A stretch of 64,000 bases of DNA, from NCBI GenBank assembly GCA_016872725.1, contig VGZC01000018.1:1-64000 (forward strand), written 5' to 3'. This DNA is from Planctomycetota bacterium. Its GTDB lineage: Bacteria > Planctomycetota > Planctomycetia > Pirellulales > Pirellulaceae. Made by a program: the position numbers and the translations under genes. Below, in pieces: positions 1-8,207 of this stretch (its first letter is position 1; every line of letters starts with the position of its first letter). Below the pieces are notes generated by a model, which saw only the letters and a list, made by a program, of their open reading frames with translations, had not been told where the DNA came from and did not search any database.

Positions 1-1483
1 TGGCCGGCGCAAGCCGCCCGCGAATCTGGAGCAGGTGGATATCATCCATGATCTGCCCGACGAGCTCAAACAAGATCTGGGTCCGGAAAACCTGATTCCT
101 CTGCCCGACGTCATCACGTTTCAATACGACTATCAAGCGGCCGTGGTGCGCTTGCTGCGTCACGTGCAGAAGAAATACGTGCATCGAAGCCCGGGCGACG
201 CCGCCGAGAGCGGCGAGCCGAATGCCGAACCGGCAAGCGAGGAGTCGACCCCGGAAGAGGGTCTTTCCCGGACCATCGAGCCGCAAGCCGCGGCGACGAC
301 GGCGGGTGGGCCCGTCGCGTCCACGACGACCGTACCGACGGAAGCAATCGCCGATGGAACGAACGGCGCGGTCGACGGCGGATCGCCCGCCATCGATCGT
401 GCCCGCCCCATGATCGTGATCGCGCCGAAGCCCTGGGCCATGCCAAGCTGCGAAGCGGCACCTGGGCTTCTGGCGTATGTCTGGCTGAGCAAGTACGGCG
501 ACCATCTGCCGCTGTATCGCCAGGAGGAGATTTGCCGGCGTTACGGAGTCAACTTTTCGCGATCGACCACCTGCGGTTGGATGATGGAGCTTGGGGAGGT
601 GCTCCAACCCCTATGGCGGCGCATCGTGGAGGAAGTGCTTGCGTCCCGAGTGATTCACACCGATGATACGCGCGTGCAGTTGCAGGATCCGGCGACGGGC
701 CATCGTTCCACGGCCCGGTTCTGGAACTACCTGGGCGATGAGGAACATGCGCTGACGGTGGTGGAATTCACGCGCACGCATGAGCGCGTGGGTCCGGCCA
801 CCTTCCTTGCGGGCTATCGCGGGTATCTGCAGGCGGATGCCTACAACGGCTACGACGGTCTGTATCTGCCCTCGGGCGGCGCCATCATCGAGGTCGGCTG
901 CTGGCAGCACGCGCGGAAGCGTTACAAGGAGGCGGCCAAGAGCGACGTCCGCGCGCTGTGCGCCCTGGCGTTCATCAAGAGCATGTACGCCGTGGAGGAG
1001 AGGATCCGCAAACTGCGCAGGACGGAATGGAGTACGTTGACGCTTGACGAGCGCGCGGCGCGGATCGTCGAGATCCGCCAACGCGAGACGGCGCCGATTC
1101 TGAAGTCGTTCCGCGAGTGGATCGACAAGACGGTCGGCAACACGCTTCCCAAGAGCGACCTGGGTGAGGCGTTTCGCTATACGCTCAATCAATGGGAGGC
1201 GTTGAACCAATTCACGCAGTGCGGACTGCTCGCGATCGACAACAACGTGTCCGAGCGTGCGCATCGGGGAATCGCGATCGGCCGCAATAACTGGAAATTC
1301 GTCGGCAGCGAACGGGGGGGACGGGCGGCGGCGATCCACTTCAGCCTGATCGCCTCGTGCAAGAGAAACGCCGTGGAACCGCACGCCTACTTGGTGGACA
1401 TCCTGAAGCGGCTTCCGTCGACGGCCGAATCGGAATTGGCGGACCTGATGCCCAATCGGTGGAAGCCTCGGACCAGCACGTGA
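1..1483 (+). mobile_element. IS66-family insertion sequence, right-hand part
   Basis: The transposase that starts before the window and stops at 1483 is of the IS66 type, so the left end of the window is the right-hand part of an IS66-family element. I could not identify the terminal inverted repeat or a target-site duplication, so the true right boundary is open and probably lies between 1483 and about 1770, where recognisable glycosyltransferase coding sequence begins on the other strand. The accessory genes found in many IS66 elements would lie outside the window. Confidence 0.6.
2..1483 (+). CDS. IS66 family transposase (5' end outside window)
   Basis: DDE-type transposase that would cut and move its own element. 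The reading frame is open to the left edge and already encodes the conserved N-terminal stretch GRRKPPANLEQVDIIHDLP there, so the apparent GTG start at 35 is not the true start. After a low-complexity linker (about 180-400) comes the IS66 core: HTDDTRVQ with the first acidic residue near 660, QADAYNGYDGLY near 835, GCWQHARKRY near 897, and NNVSERAHRGIAIGRNNW near 1240 with the catalytic glutamate. The IS66 C-terminal element follows, ending in ELADLMPNRW. The core is intact with no stop, so the gene may still be functional. It faces the broken glycosyltransferase on the opposite strand. Confidence 0.9.
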   Translation, partial: GRRKPPANLEQVDIIHDLPDELKQDLGPENLIPLPDVITFQYDYQAAVVRLLRHVQKKYVHRSPGDAAESGEPNAEPASEESTPEEGLSRTIEPQAAATTAGGPVASTTTVPTEAIADGTNGAVDGGSPAIDRARPMIVIAPKPWAMPSCEAAPGLLAYVWLSKYGDHLPLYRQEEICRRYGVNFSRSTTCGWMMELGEVLQPLWRRIVEEVLASRVIHTDDTRVQLQDPATGHRSTARFWNYLGDEEHALTVVEFTRTHERVGPATFLAGYRGYLQADAYNGYDGLYLPSGGAIIEVGCWQHARKRYKEAAKSDVRALCALAFIKSMYAVEERIRKLRRTEWSTLTLDERAARIVEIRQRETAPILKSFREWIDKTVGNTLPKSDLGEAFRYTLNQWEALNQFTQCGLLAIDNNVSERAHRGIAIGRNNWKFVGSERGGRAAAIHFSLIASCKRNAVEPHAYLVDILKRLPSTAESELADLMPNRWKPRTST

Positions 1484-1524
1484 CCCAACGACCGGCACGC
1501 TCGGTATCCGCGGCTCCAGCCGCA

Positions 1525-1956
1525 TCATCCAGCCGCCGCCGATTCGTAGGCCTTCTTATCGCGCGACTCTCCGAGCCGCGTCTTTCCGAATCGGAGCGAC
1601 GGGCGACGACGGGCGTCGCCTGACCGGACCACCCATCGCCCCGATTCAACGGCACCGCCCCTGCCCCCCGGCACCGTGCCGTTCGCCGACATCCGCAAGG
1701 CCGCCGCTCCCGCCCCGCCCGACACCCCCACCAACGCAATCCGCCGGACGTTTACGGGCACGAGCAGGTCGAATCGATTCAGGCGGAAGCGATGTACCGG
1801 ATCGAGGGCTCCCGTCATCAGACCATGGACGGCGAGCGCCGAGACGGCGCACGGCTTCCGCTCATGGGCAGCCTTCGCGATGCGGTCGACGGCGGCCGCG
1901 TAATCCACGGCGTCGATCCGGATTCCCAGGATGTTGAATCGTCCCAGATCGATCAT
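1525..1956 (-). pseudogene. Broken WecG/TagA/CpsF-type glycosyltransferase
   Basis: The first ~60 codons match the start of the WecG/TagA/CpsF (GT26) family: an ILGIRIDAVDY segment, then AVSALAVHGLMTG and RFRLNRFDLLVP. In intact members LVP is followed by DGQPVRWAL and the catalytic core. Here the frame after LVP (about 1770) becomes Gly/Arg-rich and unrelated, with hints of small deletions around the lost DGQPV codons, and it stops at 1525. About three quarters of the protein is missing. Its ATG overlaps the stop of the upstream GT4 gene (ATGA), so it was the last gene of the exopolysaccharide operon. The IS66 transposase lies just beyond, so insertion followed by decay is the likely cause. 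Confidence 0.75.
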
Positions 1957-3203
1957 GAGACTCCCGCCTCTTCAAGTACCTGATCCGAATCGGACATCCC
2001 GGCGACCGGGTCCGACGCTCGGTCGCGGACCGGCTTGCCCGCCATTTCCATAGCGCGACGATAGATGCCCATCAACCGCGCCGCATAGGGACCTTCGCCG
2101 AATTCCCGTTCGGCCGACTCCCGCGCCGCGGCGCCCAGCCGCCGACAGAGTGCCGTATCCCGCCACAATTGACGGATCTTTTTCGCGAGATCAAGGGGGT
2201 TGCCCGGCTCGAACAAGAGACCGGTGCCTTGATCCCGAACCAATTCCGGCAAGCCGCCGATGCGCGACGCGATGACCGGCAGCGAATGGCTCATCGCTTC
2301 GCCGATCACCAGCGGCCCCATTTCGTAGGTGAGGCTGGGGATGACGAGCATGCGGGCTCGGTCATAGAACGCGTTCAGGTCGTTGCGCGACAATTGTCCC
2401 AGCAAACGGACATTGGCGGGAGTCTGTTTCCAGTAGGACTCGAACAACGGACCTCCGCCCGCGATCTCGAACGGCAATTCGCGGAGTTCATCCGCCGCCG
2501 CGATCAGCGTATCGACGCCTTTTTCCGAGCTCAATCGTCCGGCGAATCCCACGAACGTCCCGGAGCTCGGATCGCGCCGATCGCGCGGCGCGGGCGCCAT
2601 GTTGCGAAGCACGACGATCCGCTCCCCATCGTATCCGGCCTGGATCAACCGCTGCCTTGCGAATTCCGTCAAGGCGATGAAGAGCGTGATGTGGTTGCGA
2701 AACCAACCGAACCGCCTCGCGACGGCGCTTCGGGCGGCGTACGCGACGCTTTCGAGCCAATTTCCGCGGCAGTTGCGGAACACACAGTGATATTCCCGGC
2801 CGCCGAGGCACCGATCGCACAAGGCGCCTCGGCAGAGATGGTCCGCGCGCGGGCAGGTCAGGCTTTGATTGTGGAGCGTCATGACGACCGGGATTCCGGC
2901 CTTTCGGCACGCGACGACGACCGAGGGCGAGAAGAGCGGGTAGAGGTTGTGCACATGGACGACGTCGGGTCGAAATTCCTTGACGACGTCGAGTACGCGT
3001 CGCGCCGCGAACGGATTGTAGATGCCGCCCGCGAAGGCCGCCCACTTCGCGCGCCAGCCGCGGATTTCCTGGCTCGACCGCAAGACGTTGCGGCATTGTC
3101 CCCCATGCCGCTCGATCAGGTCGGCCGTCCGGAAGACGACGTGCTGCTCGCCGTTGAATGCGCTCCGGTACTGATTGAAGATCTGCAGGACGCGAACCGT
3201 CAT
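1953..3203 (-). CDS. Glycosyltransferase family 4
   Basis: Predicted to transfer a sugar from an activated donor to the growing lipid-linked exopolysaccharide repeat unit on the cytoplasmic side of the membrane (416 aa). It has a GT-B layout: an N-terminal acceptor domain starting TVRVLQIFNQY, and a C-terminal donor domain with GFAGRLSSEKGVDTLI (residues 219-234) and an EX7E motif in YEMGPLVIGEAM (E294, E302). A cysteine-rich insert at residues 117-145 (CPRADHLC, CDRC and two more Cys) is shared with a subgroup of polysaccharide GT4 enzymes. I chose the ATG at 3203 because it overlaps the upstream stop as ATGA; the longer frame upstream is antisense-like sequence within the previous gene. The donor sugar cannot be told. 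Confidence 0.9.
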   Translation of the reverse strand: MTVRVLQIFNQYRSAFNGEQHVVFRTADLIERHGGQCRNVLRSSQEIRGWRAKWAAFAGGIYNPFAARRVLDVVKEFRPDVVHVHNLYPLFSPSVVVACRKAGIPVVMTLHNQSLTCPRADHLCRGALCDRCLGGREYHCVFRNCRGNWLESVAYAARSAVARRFGWFRNHITLFIALTEFARQRLIQAGYDGERIVVLRNMAPAPRDRRDPSSGTFVGFAGRLSSEKGVDTLIAAADELRELPFEIAGGGPLFESYWKQTPANVRLLGQLSRNDLNAFYDRARMLVIPSLTYEMGPLVIGEAMSHSLPVIASRIGGLPELVRDQGTGLLFEPGNPLDLAKKIRQLWRDTALCRRLGAAARESAEREFGEGPYAARLMGIYRRAMEMAGKPVRDRASDPVAGMSDSDQVLEEAGVS

Positions 3204-5482
3204 GACGCCACCTCTTGGATCTCCGGCCGACTCGAATCGGTCGCCGTGCAACGGCCGCCGTCCACCGGAACGCGCGGGGCGTGACACGGTTCGGCGGATT
3301 CCGATCGATCGATCTCGGGCCGCGCCGCGACAACCCGCCCGTTTCGAAACTCGATCGAACGGAAATAGGTGGATTGGGGGAACCATCGCGGTGCGAGGAT
3401 GCGGAGCGTGGCGCGCGCATATCCCTCAATGCGCCAAAGTCGGATGCGGGTGCCCAGCATACGCCCCGCGTCGCCGCGCCATCGCGCGAGCAGATGCGCC
3501 GGACCGACGGCCGCGACGGCGAACAGAAGGCGGAGCGCACAGCGGCGGGCCACGCCGAGTCGGCCGGATTCCTTGAGGTCCACGTCCCGGGCTTGTCCCG
3601 ATCCGCCGGACCTCGCGTCCCACCGCAGAAAATCCTCTTGAAGCCGCTCGGGCGGAATGCGATGACGGATCACAGCCTCGGGCGCATACCAAAGCTCGTA
3701 GCCGGACGCCCGCACGCGATGGAAGAAGTCGGTGTCCGATCCGCCCGTCACCATCGACTCATCAAACAGGCCGACCTGTTCGAATAGTCGGCGCGCAACG
3801 AGCGCGTTGCCGGTGCCCGGCATGTCGCGTCCGGCGTAGGGCTGAGTCCGTTCGTAGAAAGCGGCTTCCCTCAGCGCGCGCCGGCACGTTCGGTCGAGTC
3901 GCCGGAGTGTCGCATCGGGAAGATCGAGCAGTACGGGGCCGCCCACGACCAGGGCGCCTGTGGTTCGCGACGCGTCGAACAGCGAAACGAGCCAACGGGA
4001 GTCGGCAAGTTGGTCGTCGTCGAAGAAGGCGAGATACTCGCCTCGCGCGTCGCGAATTCCAGCGTTGCGGGTCGGGGCGTCTCCCGCCTTCGCCTGGTAT
4101 CGATAGTGAACGGGCACCGGCGTTCCGGCGGCGATCCGTTCGACGACGTCGCGCGTGTTGTCGGACGACGCATTGTCGACGACGACGATCTCGAACGTGA
4201 ATCGCCCGCGCGTTTCCTGGCGCGTGAGGGACTCCAAGGCCTCGCGCAGCCAGGCCGCTCGATTGAACGTCGGCACGACGACGCGGATCATCGGCCGAAC
4301 ACCCGGCGCCGCTCGTTCGCCCGATGCGCCGCGGTCCGCGCATTCCCCGTTGGACTCGACGCGACCTTCTCCCGGATCCCGCGTCCGCCCCGGTTCGAAT
4401 TCGATGTCGACGCCGAACGCGGGGGAGGCGCCGCCCCGAGTCGCGCGGGACGTGTTTATCGAGTCGGCCTGTCGAGCCAACCTCCGCGCGGCGTGAATCA
4501 ACCGATGCTGCAATCGCGGCGCCCAGGTGTACCATCCGTTCAACTTGGCGGTGAGCGTTCGTCCGGAGTCCCAAGGAAACACGTTGATCCGACCCCACCG
4601 AAACGGATCTTCGCCCGGAAAGACCAGGCCGCTTTCCGTCGTCAGCCCGCACGCGACGTCCGTTCGCTTGGCGGCGGCGATCAGCTCGCCGTCGACAAAG
4701 CCCAGATGGAACGATCCGTAGGGAAACGCGAATGTGGGATTCTCGATCCCGAACCGGTTCTTCAGGAACGCGAGACAAACGCGCAGATCGTATTCGAACG
4801 CGTCCGGTCGACCTCGAAAGTCCTGGTGCGTGTGCGTATGGGCGGCCAGCTCGATCAAGGGGTCGTCGTTGAGCTCCAGGCACTGCGGAAGACGCATCGG
4901 GCGGTACGATTCGGGTGGAACACGATGTCGATGCGCGAGTCCCCAATGGTCGAACGGGTAAGGCTCGTCGCTGTCAAGGAACGCGGTCGCGACGAAGATC
5001 GTCGCGGGAATCGCGAGTTCCCTCAGAACGGGCACCGCGTCGCGATAGACGTTTTCAAAGCCGTCATCGAACGTGACGACAACGTCGCGCGGCGGAATGA
5101 TCCGGCCGTTTCGCGCGTCGTCAAGAACGCTCCGCAGCGGACGGAACCGGAACCCGCGGTCGAGCAGTCCGCGAAGCTGGGCCCGAAACCGCTCCGGGGT
5201 CACGTTGATGGTCGGACGGGGCGCGCGGGCCGGCTCGCGCGCGATCCGGTGGTACATCAGGATGCCGAACGCGTTTCCCGCGATCGAACCGAAACAACCG
5301 TTCAACCCGACGGCCGCATGGGCCATGAGTCGTGTCTGAAGGCAGCGAATGGCCGCCTGGGGCGCTGCCGGGGGCGGCGCCCACCGCATGGCTTCCGTCG
5401 GCGCGGGACGAGGATGCAACATATCGGAATGCTCGCTCTCGAAACTCGGATTGGACGGAAATCCACGGAAATCAACGGACAT
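3200..5482 (-). CDS. Polysaccharide deacetylase fused to GT2 glycosyltransferase
   Basis: A 760-aa two-domain protein. Residues ~70-330 form a NodB-type deacetylase: ILMYHRI (75-80), VVTFDDGFENVY with the metal/catalytic D139-D140, the metal-binding histidine stretch HTHTHQDF (215-222), and FAFPYGSF (251-258). A low-complexity linker (~335-397) leads into a GT-A family 2 glycosyltransferase: IRVVVPTFNRAAWLREAL (399-416), VVVDNASSDNT and the metal-binding FFDDDQ (487-491). The C-terminus after ~680 is basic with no clear domain. No stop or frameshift separates the halves. An internal ATG at 4291 could start a free GT2 but has no Shine-Dalgarno. The likely role is adding a sugar and removing acetyl groups within one exopolysaccharide pathway. 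It lies 12 nt after the acyltransferase gene. Confidence 0.88.
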   Translation of the reverse strand: MSVDFRGFPSNPSFESEHSDMLHPRPAPTEAMRWAPPPAAPQAAIRCLQTRLMAHAAVGLNGCFGSIAGNAFGILMYHRIAREPARAPRPTINVTPERFRAQLRGLLDRGFRFRPLRSVLDDARNGRIIPPRDVVVTFDDGFENVYRDAVPVLRELAIPATIFVATAFLDSDEPYPFDHWGLAHRHRVPPESYRPMRLPQCLELNDDPLIELAAHTHTHQDFRGRPDAFEYDLRVCLAFLKNRFGIENPTFAFPYGSFHLGFVDGELIAAAKRTDVACGLTTESGLVFPGEDPFRWGRINVFPWDSGRTLTAKLNGWYTWAPRLQHRLIHAARRLARQADSINTSRATRGGASPAFGVDIEFEPGRTRDPGEGRVESNGECADRGASGERAAPGVRPMIRVVVPTFNRAAWLREALESLTRQETRGRFTFEIVVVDNASSDNTRDVVERIAAGTPVPVHYRYQAKAGDAPTRNAGIRDARGEYLAFFDDDQLADSRWLVSLFDASRTTGALVVGGPVLLDLPDATLRRLDRTCRRALREAAFYERTQPYAGRDMPGTGNALVARRLFEQVGLFDESMVTGGSDTDFFHRVRASGYELWYAPEAVIRHRIPPERLQEDFLRWDARSGGSGQARDVDLKESGRLGVARRCALRLLFAVAAVGPAHLLARWRGDAGRMLGTRIRLWRIEGYARATLRILAPRWFPQSTYFRSIEFRNGRVVAARPEIDRSESAEPCHAPRVPVDGGRCTATDSSRPEIQEVAS

Positions 5483-5494
5483 TCATCGCGCGGC

Positions 5495-6586
5495 TCATGT
5501 CGTTACTCGAAACGATGGAGGCTCGGAACGACCCGCCAACGATGCGCGGCACGCCTGCCACAGATTCCAGACGGGCCGCGTTCGTTCCGAGCGGCTGAGC
5601 CAGTCCCTCGTCCGCAGGATGCCCTGGCGAACGGACGTCGCGAAACGGCCCGTCGCGACGATACCCTCCGAAACGCGCTTCGACGCCGAGCCGAGACGCC
5701 GCTTGTAAGGCTCGTCGCCGCACCCCAGTTCAATCCGTTCGATTCCCAGGGATTGGGCGGCCTGCGCGAGTGCCACGGTGACTTGGAAACCGGGCGACAG
5801 CCGCCGGAATTCGGGATCGTACGCGAGCAGCCAGGCGGTCGCGACGCGGCCGGAGCGGATGAGCATGGCGCCGCCGATCATCCGATCGCTCCAGAAGACG
5901 CCGGCGACGATTCCCTCAAGATCGGGGTGACGGCATCGTGCCAGGCTTTCGAGGAGATCGAAATGCCAAGGCGACCTCATCGGGTTCAATTGGCGGCGTT
6001 CGCGGAGTTGATCGAATTTCCATTCGAGGATGCGGCGCAGCATGCCCGTGTCGCCGGAGCGAACCTCGAACCGCAGCGGATCACCTTCCCGCTCCAACTT
6101 GCGGGCTTTGCGCCGCGTCTCTTGGACATCATCGACGCCGGCCGCTCGCCGCGATTGCTGATACGCGTCGAAGCCGGACGAAAGGTCGAGGTAATGGTCG
6201 ACGTGCTCGACGACCGCGAACGGCGCGAACTGAGGCTGGGCGGTCCGCCATCGCCGCAGCCACAACCGGTGAAGACCGCAGGCCTGGAGCAGGGCGTTGA
6301 AGTCGACCGGAAGTTCGGACGAACCGACAAGGCCGTCTTCCTCGGCGAACGGACCGGCGACCGATTCACCGACCTTCGCCGAGGTTCGCTGATAGGGCAA
6401 GTAGCCGACGATCCGCCCCCCCTCCTCGAACCGCGCCGCCTCCACGCCGCGACAGACGCGCGCGACTTGCCGAAAGAACTCGGGGCACGAATGCGGCCCT
6501 TCGATCGCGTGCGAGGCTCGCAATGCGTCCCACGCCGCCCAGTCATCCGCGGTCAATTCGTCGATCGGAATCGGGTGGATTTCCAT
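5495..6586 (-). CDS. CelD/BcsL-type GNAT (FemAB-like) acyltransferase
   Basis: A 363-aa member of the GNAT/FemAB superfamily found in polysaccharide loci, presumed to transfer an acyl (often acetyl) group from CoA or a similar donor to a sugar or other envelope acceptor. The C-terminal half has the acetyltransferase-6 pattern: an RRKARKLEREG helix (158-167), GIVAGVFWSDRMIGGAML (225-242) and the hallmark LGCGDEPYKRRLGS (287-300). I chose the ATG at 6586 because the frame upstream is Arg-rich and overlaps the O-antigen ligase gene. It sits between the ligase and the deacetylase-GT2 gene, which argues for a polymer-decorating role. Its substrate is unknown. Confidence 0.82.
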   Translation of the reverse strand: MEIHPIPIDELTADDWAAWDALRASHAIEGPHSCPEFFRQVARVCRGVEAARFEEGGRIVGYLPYQRTSAKVGESVAGPFAEEDGLVGSSELPVDFNALLQACGLHRLWLRRWRTAQPQFAPFAVVEHVDHYLDLSSGFDAYQQSRRAAGVDDVQETRRKARKLEREGDPLRFEVRSGDTGMLRRILEWKFDQLRERRQLNPMRSPWHFDLLESLARCRHPDLEGIVAGVFWSDRMIGGAMLIRSGRVATAWLLAYDPEFRRLSPGFQVTVALAQAAQSLGIERIELGCGDEPYKRRLGSASKRVSEGIVATGRFATSVRQGILRTRDWLSRSERTRPVWNLWQACRASLAGRSEPPSFRVTT

Positions 6587-6678
6587 GTTCGGCGAGGCAT
6601 CTCCAGTCGAAGAGCGGAACGCGATGCGCGACGCGCGCTCGGCGCGGGGCTCGCGGGGAGCCCACGCGGCGGGGGCAT

Positions 6679-8076
6679 TCAAATATGGGGCGCCGATTCC
6701 CTCCGGTTCATCCGGTTGCCCTCGGGTGAGACTCGGCGGCCCGCCTCCTCGACCGAATATGCCGGAAGCGCCCTTTGCACCGACGGAGCGGACCGAGACG
6801 TCGGACCCGTCGACGCGGCCAGGACGACGGTCGCGAACTGAACGAGCGACGCGAAACCGGGCTGCGCGAAGACCGCGTCGGTCGTGGAATACAACGCCGC
6901 GAACGCCGTGAACCCGCTGATGAACCGGAATCCCGGGTCGCCCGATCGAACATGCGCCCGCGTCGCGGTCACGAAGGTCAAGAGGATCGCCCCGAACAGG
7001 ACGACGGCGCCGATGACGCCGACGTTGAGCACGGTTTCGAGATAGGCCGAGTGCGAATGGGCGATTTGCCATCCTTGGTTTTCGGAGATCCTGCGCATGC
7101 GGGGCACATTCCAGAACCCGCCGTATCCGTAGCCCAACCAGGGCCGCTCCTCGATGTATGTGAGGACCTCACGCCATAGCGGAACGCGGCCGGTCAGGGT
7201 CTCCGCTTCCTCGCCTCGCCCCATGAGGGCGACCGAAGCGATGCGGTCGGCCGCGTTCCAGTTCAAGAGATACGCGAGCAACAACAGGGCGACGGCCGCC
7301 GTCGGCGCGAACACGAATGCGACCGCTTTCCATGCTTGGGACGCGGACGGGAGCCAGATGATCAGGACGCCGAGCGCGAGTCCGGCGCACGACGTTCGGG
7401 ATTTGGTGAGCCAAAGGAACAGCGCCGCGACCGCCGCGATCGCGATCAATGCGAGCCGGCCGCGTCGAACCGATTTCGCGAGGCAACACGCGGCGAGCGC
7501 GACGCCCGCGAGTTGTACGCCCTGGTTGTTCGGGTGAATCGTTCCCGCGAAACGGTATTCGGCTCCCCACGGACGAAACGTGCCCAACGCGCACTCGGCG
7601 AAAAGACCGATCGCCCAATGCGCCAGGCCGACTCCCATCACAAGCCAACAGACCTCGCGCGCGGAAAGTCGGCGCGCGATGCCGACCGCGGCGAGCACCA
7701 GGAATGTGAGCACGCCGAATCGGCGGATCGTGAGCGGCCGGTCATCGGCCCAAACGACGCTCGCATAACACCACCCGACGTGGAACGCGAATAGGACGGC
7801 GATCGCGGGTGTCCAACGGAACGCGCGGCGAGCCGGAAAGACGCAGCCGGCCGTGCCGAGCGTTGCGAGCATCAGGAACCCGATACGGCGTCCCGCGTTG
7901 CCCTCGGCGACCAGGTCGTCGAGCTCCACGGTCTGTTCCTGCGGGGTTTCCAGATACGACGATACCGCGAAACCGTGGTCGATCAGGTAATACGCAATCG
8001 CGCAGACGGCGACGCCGATCGCCACCGCGGGCCAGTCCGGACGTTCCGGCGGTTCATCGCGACGGCCTTCGATCAT
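6679..8076 (-). CDS. O-antigen ligase/polymerase family membrane protein
   Basis: A polytopic inner-membrane protein (465 aa from the ATG at 8076) with about ten hydrophobic segments, a large periplasmic loop containing RVPLWREVLTYIEERPWLG and GYGYGGFW, and the HSHSAYLETVLNVGVIG segment typical of the Wzy_C/O-antigen ligase family. In such a locus it would polymerise the repeat unit or ligate the polymer to its carrier. The frame is open up to 8253, but the upstream start there is TTG without a Shine-Dalgarno and would add a charged, Arg-rich leader. The ATG at 8076 has a GGGG stretch upstream and places the first membrane helix near the N-terminus; an ATG at 8190 is also possible. The C-terminus is Arg/Ser-rich. 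Confidence 0.85.
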   Translation of the reverse strand: MIEGRRDEPPERPDWPAVAIGVAVCAIAYYLIDHGFAVSSYLETPQEQTVELDDLVAEGNAGRRIGFLMLATLGTAGCVFPARRAFRWTPAIAVLFAFHVGWCYASVVWADDRPLTIRRFGVLTFLVLAAVGIARRLSAREVCWLVMGVGLAHWAIGLFAECALGTFRPWGAEYRFAGTIHPNNQGVQLAGVALAACCLAKSVRRGRLALIAIAAVAALFLWLTKSRTSCAGLALGVLIIWLPSASQAWKAVAFVFAPTAAVALLLLAYLLNWNAADRIASVALMGRGEEAETLTGRVPLWREVLTYIEERPWLGYGYGGFWNVPRMRRISENQGWQIAHSHSAYLETVLNVGVIGAVVLFGAILLTFVTATRAHVRSGDPGFRFISGFTAFAALYSTTDAVFAQPGFASLVQFATVVLAASTGPTSRSAPSVQRALPAYSVEEAGRRVSPEGNRMNRRESAPHI

Positions 8077-8207
8077 GCGATGCCCCACCGGTTCCAGCGA
8101 GCCACTTCTCCGGGACGGTTGTTGCCGTTCATCCGCGGGACTCTCCCGCCGAGGTCGGACGGCGAACCGTCGTTCCGATCGGCATTCCATCGACGGCTCG
8201 TCGTCGA

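Noticed and set aside
4010-6841. A 943-codon plus-strand frame
   Set aside because: Opposite the deacetylase-GT2 and acyltransferase genes, which show full catalytic motifs.
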